Source of the DNA: Bacillus_AB infantis_B
GTDB lineage: Bacteria > Bacillota > Bacilli > Bacillales > Cytobacillaceae
Assembly: GCF_008180445.1 (NCBI RefSeq)
Contig: NZ_VTER01000005.1
Location: forward strand, 266,124-330,123
Direction of reading: 5' to 3'
Length of the DNA: 64,000 nucleotides
Under the pieces are notes generated by a model, which was given only the letters and a program-made list of their open reading frames with translations, was not told where the DNA came from and did no database searches. Position 1 is the stretch's first letter. Every line of letters starts with the position of its first letter. The translations under genes and the position numbers were made by a program. Shown here piece by piece: positions 52,574-61,919 of the stretch.

Positions 52574-53752
52574 ATGAATTTATCAACTAAGGTTACCTTA
52601 ACATCCGGATTCTTTTTAAATTTTGCCGGATTTGCAGTGTTTTCATTTCTGGCAGTTTACTTATCTAATACACTGGGATTATCAGGCTGGGAAACGGGTA
52701 CAGTATTAGCTTTGCTTACATTGTCTTCTCGAATAGTGCCTCTTTTTACCGGCAGTATGGGAGATAAGTATGGATACAAAAAGCTAATGGGGATTGGTCT
52801 TTTGCTAAGAGGGATAGGTTTTGTTTCCTTGGCATTTTCACATTCATTTGGTTATGTTTCATTAGCAGTTTTATTAATAGGAATCGGGGCAGCATGCTAC
52901 GAACCTTCCGCTTTAGCATTTTTTTCTCTAGAAAAAAATCCTGAATTAAGAAAGAAATCCTTTTTATATTTAAATTTGGCTTTAAATGGAGGGGCTGTTA
53001 TAGGCCCGCTGCTCGGAGGGATTTTACTGCTCACTAACCCCCGTTTGCCTTTCTTAATTAGTGCAGCCATTTTTATAGCTTTGTATTTAGTTCAATTGAT
53101 TATTTTACCCGAAAAGGAAAATATCAAAAGAAATGATTCAAGGTCCATATTAGCTGGAGTCCCCCATATACTTAAAAACAAAAGATTTCTCTTGTTCTGT
53201 TTTTCCATGATATTCTTTTGGTTTATGTTTGCTCAATTAACTGTAGCTTTGCCATTACATATGTTTAAGATTTCTAATAATGAAAGTCTCGTTAGCCTCG
53301 TGATCACAGTCAATGCCCTGACAGGACTGATTTTCATGCTGGTTTTCAAAAACATGTATATTAAATCAAGTGCCATCTTTTTATTAGCAGCAGGAACCAT
53401 GACAATGGCTGTATCTTTACTTTTTATTAGCTTTTCCCCAAATCCCCTGTGGCTAATTATATGCATCCTTGGTTTCACAGTAGGCGAAACCCTGGTTCTT
53501 CCCTCCTGTGATATTGCCATATCGGAATTTCTTGACGATCAGTACAACGCAGCTTATTACGGATTTTCCGATCTTTCATTTGCTGCAGGGGCAACATTAG
53601 GTAACTTCACAGGTACTTTATTATTGGAAATCTATCCATCCGGTTCTTTTGTTCCTTGGATTATCTTTTCAGGTGTTGGGTTTTTAGGGTGCTTTCTTTT
53701 AAGCAGGCAGATCCTTCTGCAAAGGGACGATAAAATTGTATCCCCAAATTAA
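52574..53752 (+). CDS. Major facilitator superfamily transporter
   Basis: 392 aa, twelve predicted membrane helices, with the inter-helix 2/3 motif GSMGDKYGYKKLMGIG (motif A) intact. Probably a drug or metabolite exporter. Ribosome site GGGGGAGGG. Control by the divergent CGNR protein is suggested by the shared operator-like region. Confidence 0.85.
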   Translation: MNLSTKVTLTSGFFLNFAGFAVFSFLAVYLSNTLGLSGWETGTVLALLTLSSRIVPLFTGSMGDKYGYKKLMGIGLLLRGIGFVSLAFSHSFGYVSLAVLLIGIGAACYEPSALAFFSLEKNPELRKKSFLYLNLALNGGAVIGPLLGGILLLTNPRLPFLISAAIFIALYLVQLIILPEKENIKRNDSRSILAGVPHILKNKRFLLFCFSMIFFWFMFAQLTVALPLHMFKISNNESLVSLVITVNALTGLIFMLVFKNMYIKSSAIFLLAAGTMTMAVSLLFISFSPNPLWLIICILGFTVGETLVLPSCDIAISEFLDDQYNAAYYGFSDLSFAAGATLGNFTGTLLLEIYPSGSFVPWIIFSGVGFLGCFLLSRQILLQRDDKIVSPN

Positions 53753-53767
53753 TGAGGCCTACTTTAA

Positions 53768-53854
53768 AGCCATGGGGACAGACCCCTTGGCCCAAACCAG
53801 GGGTCAAGACCCTTGGCCCTCTAAAAAGAGCCAAGGGACCTGACCCCCTGGCTC
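53768..53854 (+). repeat. REPIN copy 35 (compound)
   Basis: Left unit (ACAGA), a truncated middle unit (aggggtcaagacccttgg) and a right unit with loop CCTGA, between two rightward genes. Confidence 0.84.
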
Positions 53855-53858
53855 GCCG

Positions 53859-53887
53859 TTGACAATAGGCACTTTTATTCTTATACT
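53859..53887 (+). promoter_or_regulatory. Sigma-A promoter of the EamA transporter gene
   Basis: TTGACA (53859-53864), 17 bp, TATACT (53882-53887), which predicts a transcript leader of about 120 nt before the ATG at 54014. Confidence 0.7.
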
Positions 53888-53931
53888 TTTAAAAGAATTG
53901 AATAATAAAACCGATTTAGGACGTGGATTTT

Positions 53932-53992
53932 TCTAGAGCTAGCTCTATTTTCGCCACACAATTGTCAGTTGACGGTTGTGTGGCTTTTTTAT
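53932..53992 (+). terminator. Leader terminator/attenuator upstream of the EamA gene
   Basis: GCCACACAA (about 53954-53962), loop, TTGTGTGGC (about 53977-53985) and T6, placed between promoter and ribosome site and therefore able to stop transcription before the coding region. A perfect 14-bp palindrome TAGAGCTAGCTCTA lies just before it (about 53934-53947). Architecture of a regulated leader; no known riboswitch class or T-box recognised. Confidence 0.65.
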
Positions 53993-54013
53993 GTAAAGAA
54001 AGGGGCAGAGTAA

Positions 54014-54922
54014 ATGAAAACTTGGCATTATGCACTAATCGTTTTTTTAGGTGGATGCTGCTATGGGGTGTTGTCTACTTTTGTGAAGCTTGCTTATGCA
54101 GCAAATTTTTCGGTAACAGAGGTAACGGGTGCCCAATATTTATTTGGGGTCTTACTTACCTGGGTGCTGGTTATGTTTAAAAGGAAGCAAAAAATTTCTT
54201 TAAATCAAGCTTTCAAATTACTGTTATCTGGAATTCCGTTTGGTTTGACAGGTGTGTTTTATTATCAGGCGCTGCAGACACTAAATGCTTCACTAGCCAT
54301 CATTTTTTTATTTCAATTTGTATGGATTGGTACGCTTTTCGAGTGGGTCTTTCATAAGAAAAAACCAACAAAAGGGAAAATCATCTCAATTGGTATTCTT
54401 ATTATAGGCTCAATTCTAGCTGCAGGCTTACTTGCCAAAAGTGAAGTTGCTCTATCCTTGCATGGGTCTGCTTGGGGGCTTCTTTCGGCTTTAACGTTTA
54501 CTACTTTTATATTTCTCAGCAGTTCAGTCGGAAAAGATACTCCGCCTGTCCTGAAAAGTGCTTTCCTATCTACTGGTGGTTTAATTGTCGTACTTATAGT
54601 ATATCCACCAATGTTTCTGGTTGATTTACCTGTCTTAATGGGGGTAGCCCCGTATGGTTTATTACTTGGCTTGTTTGGTGTTGCCTTACCACCACTTTTA
54701 TTTTCAATCGGCATGCCCCATATAGGACCAGGACTGGGCACGATTTTGACTGCTTCGGAACTTCCAGTAGCTGTAACATTATCAGCACTTATACTAGCTG
54801 AATTTGTAAGCTTTTCACAATGGCTGGGAGTGGTCATCATATTAATTGGGATTGTCGCAGGCAATTTAAAACCTAAAGATCAAATAGAAGCTGTGTCTAT
54901 ACAAACCAAATCCGTTTCGTGA
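54014..54922 (+). CDS. EamA/DMT-family transporter
   Basis: 302 aa, ten membrane helices in two EamA repeats (first GGCCYGVLSTFVKLAYAANFS, second HGSAWGLLSALTFTTFIFLSSSV). Drug/metabolite exporter superfamily; substrate unknown. The leader carries an intrinsic terminator, so expression is probably controlled by attenuation. Confidence 0.85.
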   Translation: MKTWHYALIVFLGGCCYGVLSTFVKLAYAANFSVTEVTGAQYLFGVLLTWVLVMFKRKQKISLNQAFKLLLSGIPFGLTGVFYYQALQTLNASLAIIFLFQFVWIGTLFEWVFHKKKPTKGKIISIGILIIGSILAAGLLAKSEVALSLHGSAWGLLSALTFTTFIFLSSSVGKDTPPVLKSAFLSTGGLIVVLIVYPPMFLVDLPVLMGVAPYGLLLGLFGVALPPLLFSIGMPHIGPGLGTILTASELPVAVTLSALILAEFVSFSQWLGVVIILIGIVAGNLKPKDQIEAVSIQTKSVS

Positions 54923-54938
54923 TTTAGACATGAGTACC

Positions 54939-55003
54939 GAGCCATGGGGACAGACCCCTTGGCCCAAATTAAAAAGAGCCATGGGACCTGACCCCCTGGC
55001 TCT
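54939..55003 (+). repeat. REPIN copy 36
   Basis: Two units (loops ACAGA, CCTGA), spacer attaaaaagagcc. The leftward membrane gene runs into it and stops in its spacer. Last complete copy in the window. Confidence 0.87.
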
Positions 55004-55421
55004 TAAGTTTCCCGAATTCACCATTATAAGGATTAAAAAAATACCTTTCTTCTGTTCTTTTAGAATGAAAAACATAGACTTTCTCATTATTGTACTTCTG
55101 GAAATGTATATATACTAATGATTCTTGCTGCTTATCCTCTAGAGAGCTTAGAGCTTCCTCTACTGTAAAATGGGGTTTACATATAAATATCGATATTGGT
55201 ATGAGCAGCAGGATTATTAAAGATATTGCTTGAAACAAGTTCTTAAACCTTGTTTTAGACCTTAAGAAAAGGACTATATTAAAGATTATGATATAAATTA
55301 AGTAAACTGATATGTTACTAATCCACATAATATCTCCAAATTTATCAATCATAAGTAAGATCCATATATATTCAAGTACACTAAAGATTAGAATGCTAAA
55401 AAGCATTATTTTTTTTATCAC
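54969..55421 (-). CDS. Uncharacterised membrane protein with REPIN-encoded tail
   Basis: 150 aa. Three membrane helices in the first 90 residues, then a small domain FTVEEALSSLEDKQQESLVYIHFQKYNNEKVYVFHS. The final residues SQGVRSHGSF come from the REPIN, with TAA in the spacer at 54969-54971, so the natural stop was lost or displaced. Function unknown. Confidence 0.6.
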   Translation of the reverse strand: MIKKIMLFSILIFSVLEYIWILLMIDKFGDIMWISNISVYLIYIIIFNIVLFLRSKTRFKNLFQAISLIILLLIPISIFICKPHFTVEEALSSLEDKQQESLVYIHFQKYNNEKVYVFHSKRTEERYFFNPYNGEFGKLKSQGVRSHGSF

Positions 55422-55590
55422 GATTCAACACTCCCTCTAGTGAAACTTGTTACCTGAATAGAAGAATTAGGAGTAAGCGTAAATTTTCAACATGCATACT
55501 TAAAAGTTCAGTGCTAACACTCCGTGTCATTTCTCTTTTTGTGCACAATATCCCTTTTTGGACTAATCTGCCTTTAGCCTAATATGAACT

Positions 55591-55971
55591 CTATTCAAAA
55601 CTATTTTCGTATATATCAAAAAACTTCGATAATTCCACGCCTTGTTCTTGAATATTTTTATCCATCCCAGATAATTGCCACCCATATTGTTTGTATTCTT
55701 TATAGTTACTATCACTAACGGGTTCTAAGTCAAACTCCTTAGCTGCTGCTGCAAAGGCTTCCTTGTAGTCCAGCTTTGCCTGTTCTAATGCTTTTTTAGA
55801 ATCTTTAAATATCGGCATTCCTTCAGCATTAGCTCCTATTTCATATGCCTTTTCATTACCAAAATCAATGCTTAATTTACTAACATCATAATCATCAACA
55901 ACTGTGGCTAAGGATTGGTTATCACAAGAAACTAACAAGATGATTGCAAAGATAATAAATAAGCCCCTCAT
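55591..55971 (-). CDS. Uncharacterised small lipoprotein
   Basis: 126 aa from ATG 55971 (GGAGGT upstream). Lipobox ILLVSC-D at about 10-15. Mature part helical and acidic (KALEQAKLDYKEAFAAAAKEFDLEPV). No family recognised. A 170-bp AT-rich gap to the preceding gene shows nothing else. Confidence 0.65.
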   Translation of the reverse strand: MRGLFIIFAIILLVSCDNQSLATVVDDYDVSKLSIDFGNEKAYEIGANAEGMPIFKDSKKALEQAKLDYKEAFAAAAKEFDLEPVSDSNYKEYKQYGWQLSGMDKNIQEQGVELSKFFDIYENSFE

Positions 55972-56037
55972 TCGTACCTCCATTTATCATGCTATTTTGT
56001 TATAACCTTATAGAATAGACGTTTTTTCTATAAAATA

Positions 56038-56102
56038 AGTTCCGCCTCTTTTATGGCAGAAGAAAAGCTGCCTGGTTTGGCGCTCTGGAACATAAACATA
56101 TG
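56038..56102 (+). repeat. AT-rich hairpin repeat, second family (copy c)
   Basis: CCGCCTCTTTTATGG then GGCAG-AAGAAAAG-CTGCC-TGGTTTGGC and GGAACATAAACAT; shares the last block with copy a. Directly after the GNAT stop. Confidence 0.6.
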
Positions 56103-56106
56103 TATT

Positions 56107-56535
56107 TCAACAACTCAATTTCGATTTAAAATAAATGATTTCAGGGTCTCCATCATCTAAGTTTTCAACCACCCCACTCTGAATGAAACCATTTTTTTCA
56201 AATACTCTCTGCATATTAATATTAGAGTGATTTGTAGAAGAAAACACTTTGGCTGTTGGAGATGAGCTAACCATATAGTCCAACAACAAACTTGCGAATC
56301 CCTTTCTTCTGCTGGAAGGGTTTACAATAATAAGGGAAATAAAGGTGCATTCAAAGAAATTAATATCATATATCAAAAAACCGGCGATAACTTCGCTTTC
56401 TTTCGCAACTATACATTTTCCAAGCTTTATTGACTTCTCAATATAATCTCTTCTGCTGGAGTTTCCTATCACTTCTCTGTCTATTTGTACTAACTTCTCC
56501 AGGTTTTCAATACTGGCTCTAACGATTGTCTTCAC
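56107..56535 (-). CDS. GNAT-family N-acetyltransferase
   Basis: 142 aa. Motif A of the acetyl-CoA site is ISLIIVNPSSRRKGFASLLLDYMV (R/Q-x-x-G-x-G/A variant RRKGFA), and the C-terminal VFEKNGFIQSGVVENL is typical. Substrate unknown. Confidence 0.82.
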   Translation of the reverse strand: MKTIVRASIENLEKLVQIDREVIGNSSRRDYIEKSIKLGKCIVAKESEVIAGFLIYDINFFECTFISLIIVNPSSRRKGFASLLLDYMVSSSPTAKVFSSTNHSNINMQRVFEKNGFIQSGVVENLDDGDPEIIYFKSKLSC

Positions 56536-56579
56536 CCTACTCCCCCTCTATGACTATCATTTCAGATAATCACTTGATG

Positions 56580-57053
56580 TCATTCAAATAGTTGTACGTT
56601 TGGTTCCCGCTTAAGAATGTGAACGATCATGGCATGCAGCTGACCTCGATGATGGTAAAAATGCGCCTGCGTATCAAGCAGCCACTCGTACCGCGAATGG
56701 ACAGCCCCGAAAAAGGAAGTAGTCTCCCGCAATAACTCTGTATCATCAAGTCCGGCTACAGCATCTCTGAAAAAAGCATAATTGTCTATCAGTGTTGAAG
56801 TTATAGCCTTCAGATTCGCTTTTGGTTCTGCCTCTTCGTAATAAAGGTCCAGTTCCTCCTCAGATGCCCCTAAACCAATCAGGAAATCTGCTTTGCATAT
56901 AACCGACATGTGCACGAGCAGCTCACCAATTGACCATTTTTCGTCTGTAGGTTTGATGTCCAGATCTTTCTCGTTTAAAGTATTTATCAGCTTGACTACC
57001 GAATCAATCGCCATATCCATCTGATTTATAATTCCTTTACAATACACGTTCAT
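56580..57053 (-). CDS. DinB-like damage-inducible / thiol transferase-fold protein
   Basis: 157 aa four-helix DinB fold. Putative metal His residues in ELLVHMSVI and TQAHFYHHRGQLHAM (H...HHRGQ) are present. Members include bacillithiol-dependent transferases; exact role unknown. Another DinB-fold protein (YfiT type) is encoded at 61.4 kb. Confidence 0.8.
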   Translation of the reverse strand: MNVYCKGIINQMDMAIDSVVKLINTLNEKDLDIKPTDEKWSIGELLVHMSVICKADFLIGLGASEEELDLYYEEAEPKANLKAITSTLIDNYAFFRDAVAGLDDTELLRETTSFFGAVHSRYEWLLDTQAHFYHHRGQLHAMIVHILKREPNVQLFE

Positions 57054-57171
57054 TCTATTTTCCCCTTCTTAACTTTGTTTTTGGCCTACGGACTAAGCTA
57101 AATTCCTTCTTCAATTAACCTCCCTCAATAAAAGAATCACCCTGTCTGTTTGATTTCTCTTTTAAACGCCT

Positions 57172-57513
57172 TTATAAAAGTAACTCTACACTTTGCTTCA
57201 GATAGTCATATTGTTTATGATTTGTATCCAAGAATGCTTCTTCTCGATTTGAAAAGATGTCCAAATATCTGATTTCTTCATTGAACTGTGAGACAGTAAA
57301 ATCGTAACGTATACCATTAATTTCGTTGTAAAAATGCCATCCCTCTAATAACAGTGTCTTTCTTATAGTTCCGCCAAGAATATCATTTACTACCAACGCT
57401 GTTACACCGCATTGGCCTTTAGCCGGATTTTCTTTGGTCCATTTGGAACTTGAATGAATTGACCAGGATACTAATAACGCTTTTTGCAGCGTCACAATTG
57501 TTGATTCCCTCAC
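57172..57513 (-). CDS. YunG-family protein
   Basis: 113 aa. The block KWTKENPAKGQCGVTALVVNDILGG plus GWHFYNEINGIRYDFTVSQF is characteristic of YunG-like proteins. The Cys in GQCGVTA followed by an HFYN motif looks like a papain-type Cys/His pair, so a hydrolase is conceivable but unproven. Confidence 0.7.
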   Translation of the reverse strand: MRESTIVTLQKALLVSWSIHSSSKWTKENPAKGQCGVTALVVNDILGGTIRKTLLLEGWHFYNEINGIRYDFTVSQFNEEIRYLDIFSNREEAFLDTNHKQYDYLKQSVELLL

Positions 57514-57602
57514 GTAGAATCTCCTCTGGAAAATTTTTGATTGCTTTTCTATTTAACAAACAAAAATGCTGTAGGCACTCCGAAAACGATCCTATAAGAC
57601 TC

Positions 57603-57979
57603 CTATTGGCAAACGCCTAAAGGATTATTGTCCGGATCATAGAAAGTAAAAAATTTAGTTGATCCATCTCCACCTATCGGATCAACTTTCACTTCCTTTC
57701 CAATAGAAGTTTGCGGGTTTCTTCTATGTCGTTAGGAATAAAATTATAATATTTCCCGACCCCAAAATTATTTTCCGGAAACTTCATTGGCTGATGATTT
57801 TGGATTTTAACCAAACAAACTACTGTTTGGGATTGATCTCCAATCCGCATCACAGCTGCCTCTTCTTCAATATAAATTAGTTGAAAACCAAGTATTTCCT
57901 CATACCACTTTGCAGACAACTCAGGATCAGTAACAGGAATAAACACTCCTTCCATACCTTTAAAAAGTGCAGTTGCCAT
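57603..57979 (-). pseudogene. VOC-family (glyoxalase-like) protein, frameshifted
   Basis: The intact part (57689-57979, 96 aa) begins ATALFKGMEGVFIPVTDPELSAKWYEEILGF, a VOC half. It ends LLLERK-stop, but another frame continues GKEVKVDPIGGDGSTKFFTFYDPDNNPLGVCQ to a TAG at 57603, restoring the second half with its metal-site pattern. One base appears lost near 57690. Same kind of lesion as in the Nudix gene. Confidence 0.75.
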
Positions 57980-58302
57980 AATTACATCCCCTTGTTAATA
58001 TTTGTATTGATTTCATTTCGACAAATTTGTATGTAACCCCTCTTTAACTAACCCCTTTAGTAATACAAGCTCTTCTCTTTCAATAGATGTGGTCCAAACG
58101 GACAACAGATAAAATATTCTGAATTTAACCAATGCACAGATAGGTATTATGTTATAATTTTCCTTAATAAAACAAGGAGGTACAAGTCCAATGGTAAAAG
58201 AATAATTCAGAGAAAATCTTAGACTATTTTAATGACTTTAAAATAAGCATGTGGATTTTCTCTTTTATAAAATGAAATGAAAGAAAAGAGGAAAAAAATA
58301 AC
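57980..58302. other. AT-rich intergenic gap with a possible gene remnant
   Basis: No intact gene. Near 58178 an AAGGAGG site precedes ATGGTAAAAGAATAA, a four-codon frame that looks like the decayed start of a gene. Nothing else recognised. Confidence 0.4.
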
Positions 58303-59151
58303 ATGTTAACTAAATATAGTGATACTATTTATTATTTATCTAATCAAGATGATAAAGAACGACCAACATTAGGACTCGTATGCGGTGAACGATATAGTCT
58401 CATAATAGATTCTGGTAATTCTCCTCAGCATGCTAAGGACTTTTTACTTGAAATCGGGAACCTGAACGTCCCCCCAGTCAAATATGTTGTTATTACCCAC
58501 GCACATTGGGATCATTTCCTAGGGATGAATGAATTTGATGCTACCGTTATCGTTAGCAGTATCTCAAGTGAAATAATAAATAAATGGCAAAGTTTATCCT
58601 ATGACGATCGTTCACTGCAAAAGTATGTGGGTACTAATCAAATGAGTACCATGTGTATGAATGTTATACAAATTGATATGCCGGACAGAGACAGTTTTAA
58701 ATTGAGATCTCCAGATGTAATCTTTGAAAATAAGCTTACTATTGATTTAGGTAATAAGATTTGTATTCTGGAAAATATCCACAGTACGCATACAGATGAC
58801 TCTACAATCATCTATATTCCTGATGAGAAAGTTGTTTTTCTAGGTGATTGCACTTATGGAACGACCACAAACTCTTTATTTCACTACAAGCAATCTTTAT
58901 TATTGCCTATGATTAAAGATATTCAAAAATACGATGCGGAAATGTTCCTTCTTGGTCATGAATCTATCTGTGATTTAAATGAAATGAATCTATATTGGGA
59001 AGAGTTAACAGCAGCTAGTCAAGTTGTAAAGACCACATCACTAGAGGACGCTCTAGAGACTTTCAAAGCAGAAAATAAAAGGGAACCTAATGATAATGAA
59101 CTATTTTTCATAAAAGCATTTGTTAATGACCATATTATTCAGTCACAATAA
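58303..59151 (+). CDS. Metallo-beta-lactamase-fold hydrolase
   Basis: 282 aa. The zinc motif THAHWDHFLGMNEF (HxHxDH) is complete; a second His occurs in IHSTHTDDSTIIYIPDEKVVFLGDCTYG, and GHESICD completes the set. Substrate not assignable. Ends with its own strong terminator. Confidence 0.85.
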   Translation: MLTKYSDTIYYLSNQDDKERPTLGLVCGERYSLIIDSGNSPQHAKDFLLEIGNLNVPPVKYVVITHAHWDHFLGMNEFDATVIVSSISSEIINKWQSLSYDDRSLQKYVGTNQMSTMCMNVIQIDMPDRDSFKLRSPDVIFENKLTIDLGNKICILENIHSTHTDDSTIIYIPDEKVVFLGDCTYGTTTNSLFHYKQSLLLPMIKDIQKYDAEMFLLGHESICDLNEMNLYWEELTAASQVVKTTSLEDALETFKAENKREPNDNELFFIKAFVNDHIIQSQ

Positions 59152-59178
59152 TTCGTAAGTCACATCTTTAAAAACTGG

Positions 59179-59213
59179 CCACCTCATTAATGTTGGTAAT
59201 GAGGTGGTTTTTT
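59179..59213 (+). terminator. Intrinsic terminator of the MBL-fold gene
   Basis: CCACCTCATTA (59179-59189), loop, TAATGAGGTGG (59197-59207), T6. Perfect 11-bp stem. Confidence 0.92.
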
Positions 59214-59294
59214 AGTTAGTTGTATATGTTTAAGCTTTTCTCCTACAAATACTGAATAGTTTGTTTTAACGAGAGATAAAAACTCACCTTCACT

Positions 59295-59352
59295 TGGTCA
59301 ACAACCTGCTCCTTTAATGGTATAAGAAAAGCTGCCTGAACTGGCACTAGAA
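59295..59352 (+). repeat. AT-rich hairpin repeat, second family (copy d)
   Basis: CAACAACCTGCTCC, TTTAATGGTATAAGAAAAG, GCTGCC-TGAACT-GGCA. A weaker relative, ACCTGCCCCTCTTATGTAA, occurs at about 59717. Confidence 0.55.
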
Positions 59353-59428
59353 TTTAATTCTTACCTGCTAGATGCTTGTAATCTAACACTTCTACTTTAA
59401 ATCCATGACTACGGCCAATTTAGGACTA

Positions 59429-59644
59429 TCACAAGAGAAATACCCTAAATTTAACCTGATCATGAGAATAGTTGCCAGTTGCATCTCTTCCAGTGACATA
59501 CCAATCTCTTGCATAAGGTTTGATCTCCTTTGGCTCTGGAGCATTAACATAGTCCTCATTTGTAATGAATAAAATAGGATCGTAAAGAGAGCGATCATTT
59601 TCTTCACGATGGCCACTGCTATCATTTTTTATTAGTTTCCCCAT
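59429..59644 (-). pseudogene. Short ORF, probable gene remnant
   Basis: 71 aa (GHREENDRSLYDPILFITNEDYVNAPEPKEIKPYARDWYVTG) followed at once by stop codons; nearby frames up- and downstream hold protein-like pieces (e.g. HGFKVEVLDYKHLAG). No ribosome site of quality and no recognised family. Most likely what is left of a longer gene. Confidence 0.4.
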
Positions 59645-59758
59645 CGCAATACGACTAATCCACTAATACCCATCTTTGTCCAACTGTTTCCTTTGTTTTA
59701 CTAAAAGAGAGATTAAGTAACCTGCCCCTCTTATGTAATATGAATAGATGGACCTACG

Positions 59759-61237
59759 CTATTCACTATCCTTCTCAATGATTGGGCTTTTTCTATGGTT
59801 AGTAGCCTGTTCAAAGGCATAAGCATATTTAATTAATTTTCCTTCACTGTACGCTGTTCCTGCAAAGGTAATTCCAAAGGGCCGGCCGTCTTGTTTATAA
59901 CCAGCAGGTATGGCAATAGATGGATACCCTGCCTTCGCACTAATGGTTGAACCTATATAAGAGGGAAAAAGAATTGAGTCCAGGCTGTATTTTTCCAAGG
60001 CCAGGTCAATGCCTTGATCCTGAGAAAAATACAGGTCTTCCAGTTTACTTAGTAGATAATCGGGGTTTCTTAATGTATTGGGAAAGCTATCCCTTTGCAC
60101 TAATTTATCCTGTCCATATTTTAAGGCTTTTTCTTTGTTGAACTGATTATATTCAATTAAATCTTTGATTGAATGAATAGGTAAGTTTGCGGGAAGTTTT
60201 GAAAGAAAATTATCTAAACTGTGTTTCAATTCATAGAGATTGACTCCCCATTTCCAATCTCTATGAATTGAAGGCATTTCTATTTCCTTGATAATTGCTC
60301 CCTGCTCTTTAATAACTTGTATAGCCTTTTGAAATAATGCTTCATCGTACTCATCTGAATTAAGAAAATCTTGACCTGAATTTTTTAATATGCCGATGCG
60401 AGCTCCTTTAAGGCCATGAGTTTCGAGGTGTATAGAATAATCCTGTTCTATTCTTCCTTCACTTTTAAAGGTCGCAGCATCTTCCTTATCGAGACCCGCT
60501 AGAACCCCGAGCAAAATGGCTGCATCTGTAACATTCCTTGCCATTGGCCCGGCAGTATCCTGAGAATATGTAAAAGGGATAATACCGCTTCTGCTAATTA
60601 AACCTACAGTTGGTTTGATGCCCACTACTGAGTTTTGTATAGCAGGACTAAGAATGGAAGCATCTGTTTCTGTCCCTACAGATAAAACCGTAAAATTAGC
60701 AGCAACTGCCACAGCGGATCCAGAACTAGAACCGCCCACAAAAAGATCAGAGTCTCCATAAGGATTTAACACTTGTCCTCCTCTCGAACTATAACCGGCC
60801 CACATTGTGGTTGACATGGCATTTGCTAATTCAGTCATATTCGTCTTGCCTATAATAACCGCCCCTGCTTTACGCAGCTTTTCAACAAGAAATGCATCTT
60901 TCTCTGCAATATAATTCTCCAATGCAATTGTACCTGCACTTGTATGCATTGAATCCGAAGTTTCAATATTATCTTTTAAAAAGACAGGAATGCCATGCAA
61001 GGGGCCCCTAACGCCCTTTGTGTTTCTTTCATTGTCAAGGGCTTCAGCTATAAAGATAGCTTCCGGGTTAATTTCAAGGACAGAATTCATTCCCGGTCCA
61101 TCCTGATCATATTTCGCTATCCGATATATATAATACATCACTAACTCTTTTGAAGTTATTACCCCATTTTCCATGGCACTTTGAATCTCATAAATCGTTA
61201 ATTCATCTTTGTAAAACCTATTAAATCTAATCGTCAT
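59759..61237 (-). CDS. Amidase-signature family hydrolase
   Basis: 492 aa. Catalytic triad visible: Lys in GIPVFLKDNIETSD, cis-Ser in the GGSSSGSAVAVAANF loop and the nucleophile Ser in VGTETDASILSPAIQNSVVGIKPT, where the usual GGSIRxPA is DASILSPA. It should hydrolyse amide bonds; the substrate is unknown and it is not part of a gatCAB cluster. Confidence 0.87.
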   Translation of the reverse strand: MTIRFNRFYKDELTIYEIQSAMENGVITSKELVMYYIYRIAKYDQDGPGMNSVLEINPEAIFIAEALDNERNTKGVRGPLHGIPVFLKDNIETSDSMHTSAGTIALENYIAEKDAFLVEKLRKAGAVIIGKTNMTELANAMSTTMWAGYSSRGGQVLNPYGDSDLFVGGSSSGSAVAVAANFTVLSVGTETDASILSPAIQNSVVGIKPTVGLISRSGIIPFTYSQDTAGPMARNVTDAAILLGVLAGLDKEDAATFKSEGRIEQDYSIHLETHGLKGARIGILKNSGQDFLNSDEYDEALFQKAIQVIKEQGAIIKEIEMPSIHRDWKWGVNLYELKHSLDNFLSKLPANLPIHSIKDLIEYNQFNKEKALKYGQDKLVQRDSFPNTLRNPDYLLSKLEDLYFSQDQGIDLALEKYSLDSILFPSYIGSTISAKAGYPSIAIPAGYKQDGRPFGITFAGTAYSEGKLIKYAYAFEQATNHRKSPIIEKDSE

Positions 61238-61381
61238 TATAATGCCCCTATCATATTGCTACTTTACATTATTTTACCGTTTTTATTTCTTAACGATTTT
61301 TCTTTATACCATTCTATCCCTAATCTGCCTCGTCTGTTAAAAAAATCAACGCAGCCATACTCTAAAAGGGCTCATAGTCCA

Positions 61382-61900
61382 TTACCAGCCCTTACGATCA
61401 CACAAAGAAGTAATATGTGCAAGATGGTGGCGCCCGTGCCAAGCATAGATTCCTATATTTTTACCTACTGTAACTTCACCAGAGTCTGGGTGGATAAACG
61501 TCTTTTCCAAATCAGCTGGACTTAGGCTCCGCAAAAGGTCTGTCCAACGTTTGTGCAGTGCTTCGAGCAAAGTTAGTGAAATATCAATTGGCAGTTTATA
61601 ATCAGACAGTTCCGCCCACTTCGTTTCATCATATGGTTTAATGACAGGTTTTGTTTCTGTAAGAGCCAATTTAAAGCGAACGTAGGCATTCATATGACTA
61701 TCCGCAAGGTGATGTATTACTTGCCGAACAGTCCACCCACCTGGACGATAAGGTGTATCAAGCTGTTTATCATCTAAGTCCTTCACAGCATCTCGCAGCA
61801 ATCTTGGTAAATTTTCAATCTCATCGATCCAGTCCCTTGTAACACTGTTAGTAATCTCACCATCAAATTGAAAATTGCCAATTGGATATTTCAAATCCAT
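61382..61900 (-). CDS. YfiT-family (DinB-fold) metal-dependent bacillithiol transferase
   Basis: 172 aa. N-terminus DLKYPIGNFQFDGEIT, then GGWTVRQVIHHLADSHMNAYVRFKLALTE and C-terminal YAWHGRHHLAHITSL: three His ligands (one in IHHLADSH, two in WHGRHHLAHI) as in B. subtilis YfiT. Members conjugate bacillithiol or are uncharacterised hydrolases. Complete. Confidence 0.86.
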   Translation of the reverse strand: MDLKYPIGNFQFDGEITNSVTRDWIDEIENLPRLLRDAVKDLDDKQLDTPYRPGGWTVRQVIHHLADSHMNAYVRFKLALTETKPVIKPYDETKWAELSDYKLPIDISLTLLEALHKRWTDLLRSLSPADLEKTFIHPDSGEVTVGKNIGIYAWHGRHHLAHITSLCDRKGW

Positions 61901-61919
61901 CTGCTATTCCCTCCTAATA

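Noticed and set aside
53923..54180. ORF spanning the leader hairpin as a regulatory leader peptide for the EamA gene
   Set aside because: It reads through the terminator into the transporter in another frame and has no ribosome site; the leader looks RNA-structured rather than translated.
58192..58206. Four-codon frame MVKE with a good AAGGAGG site upstream
   Set aside because: Too short to claim as a gene; recorded as a likely remnant in the gap description.
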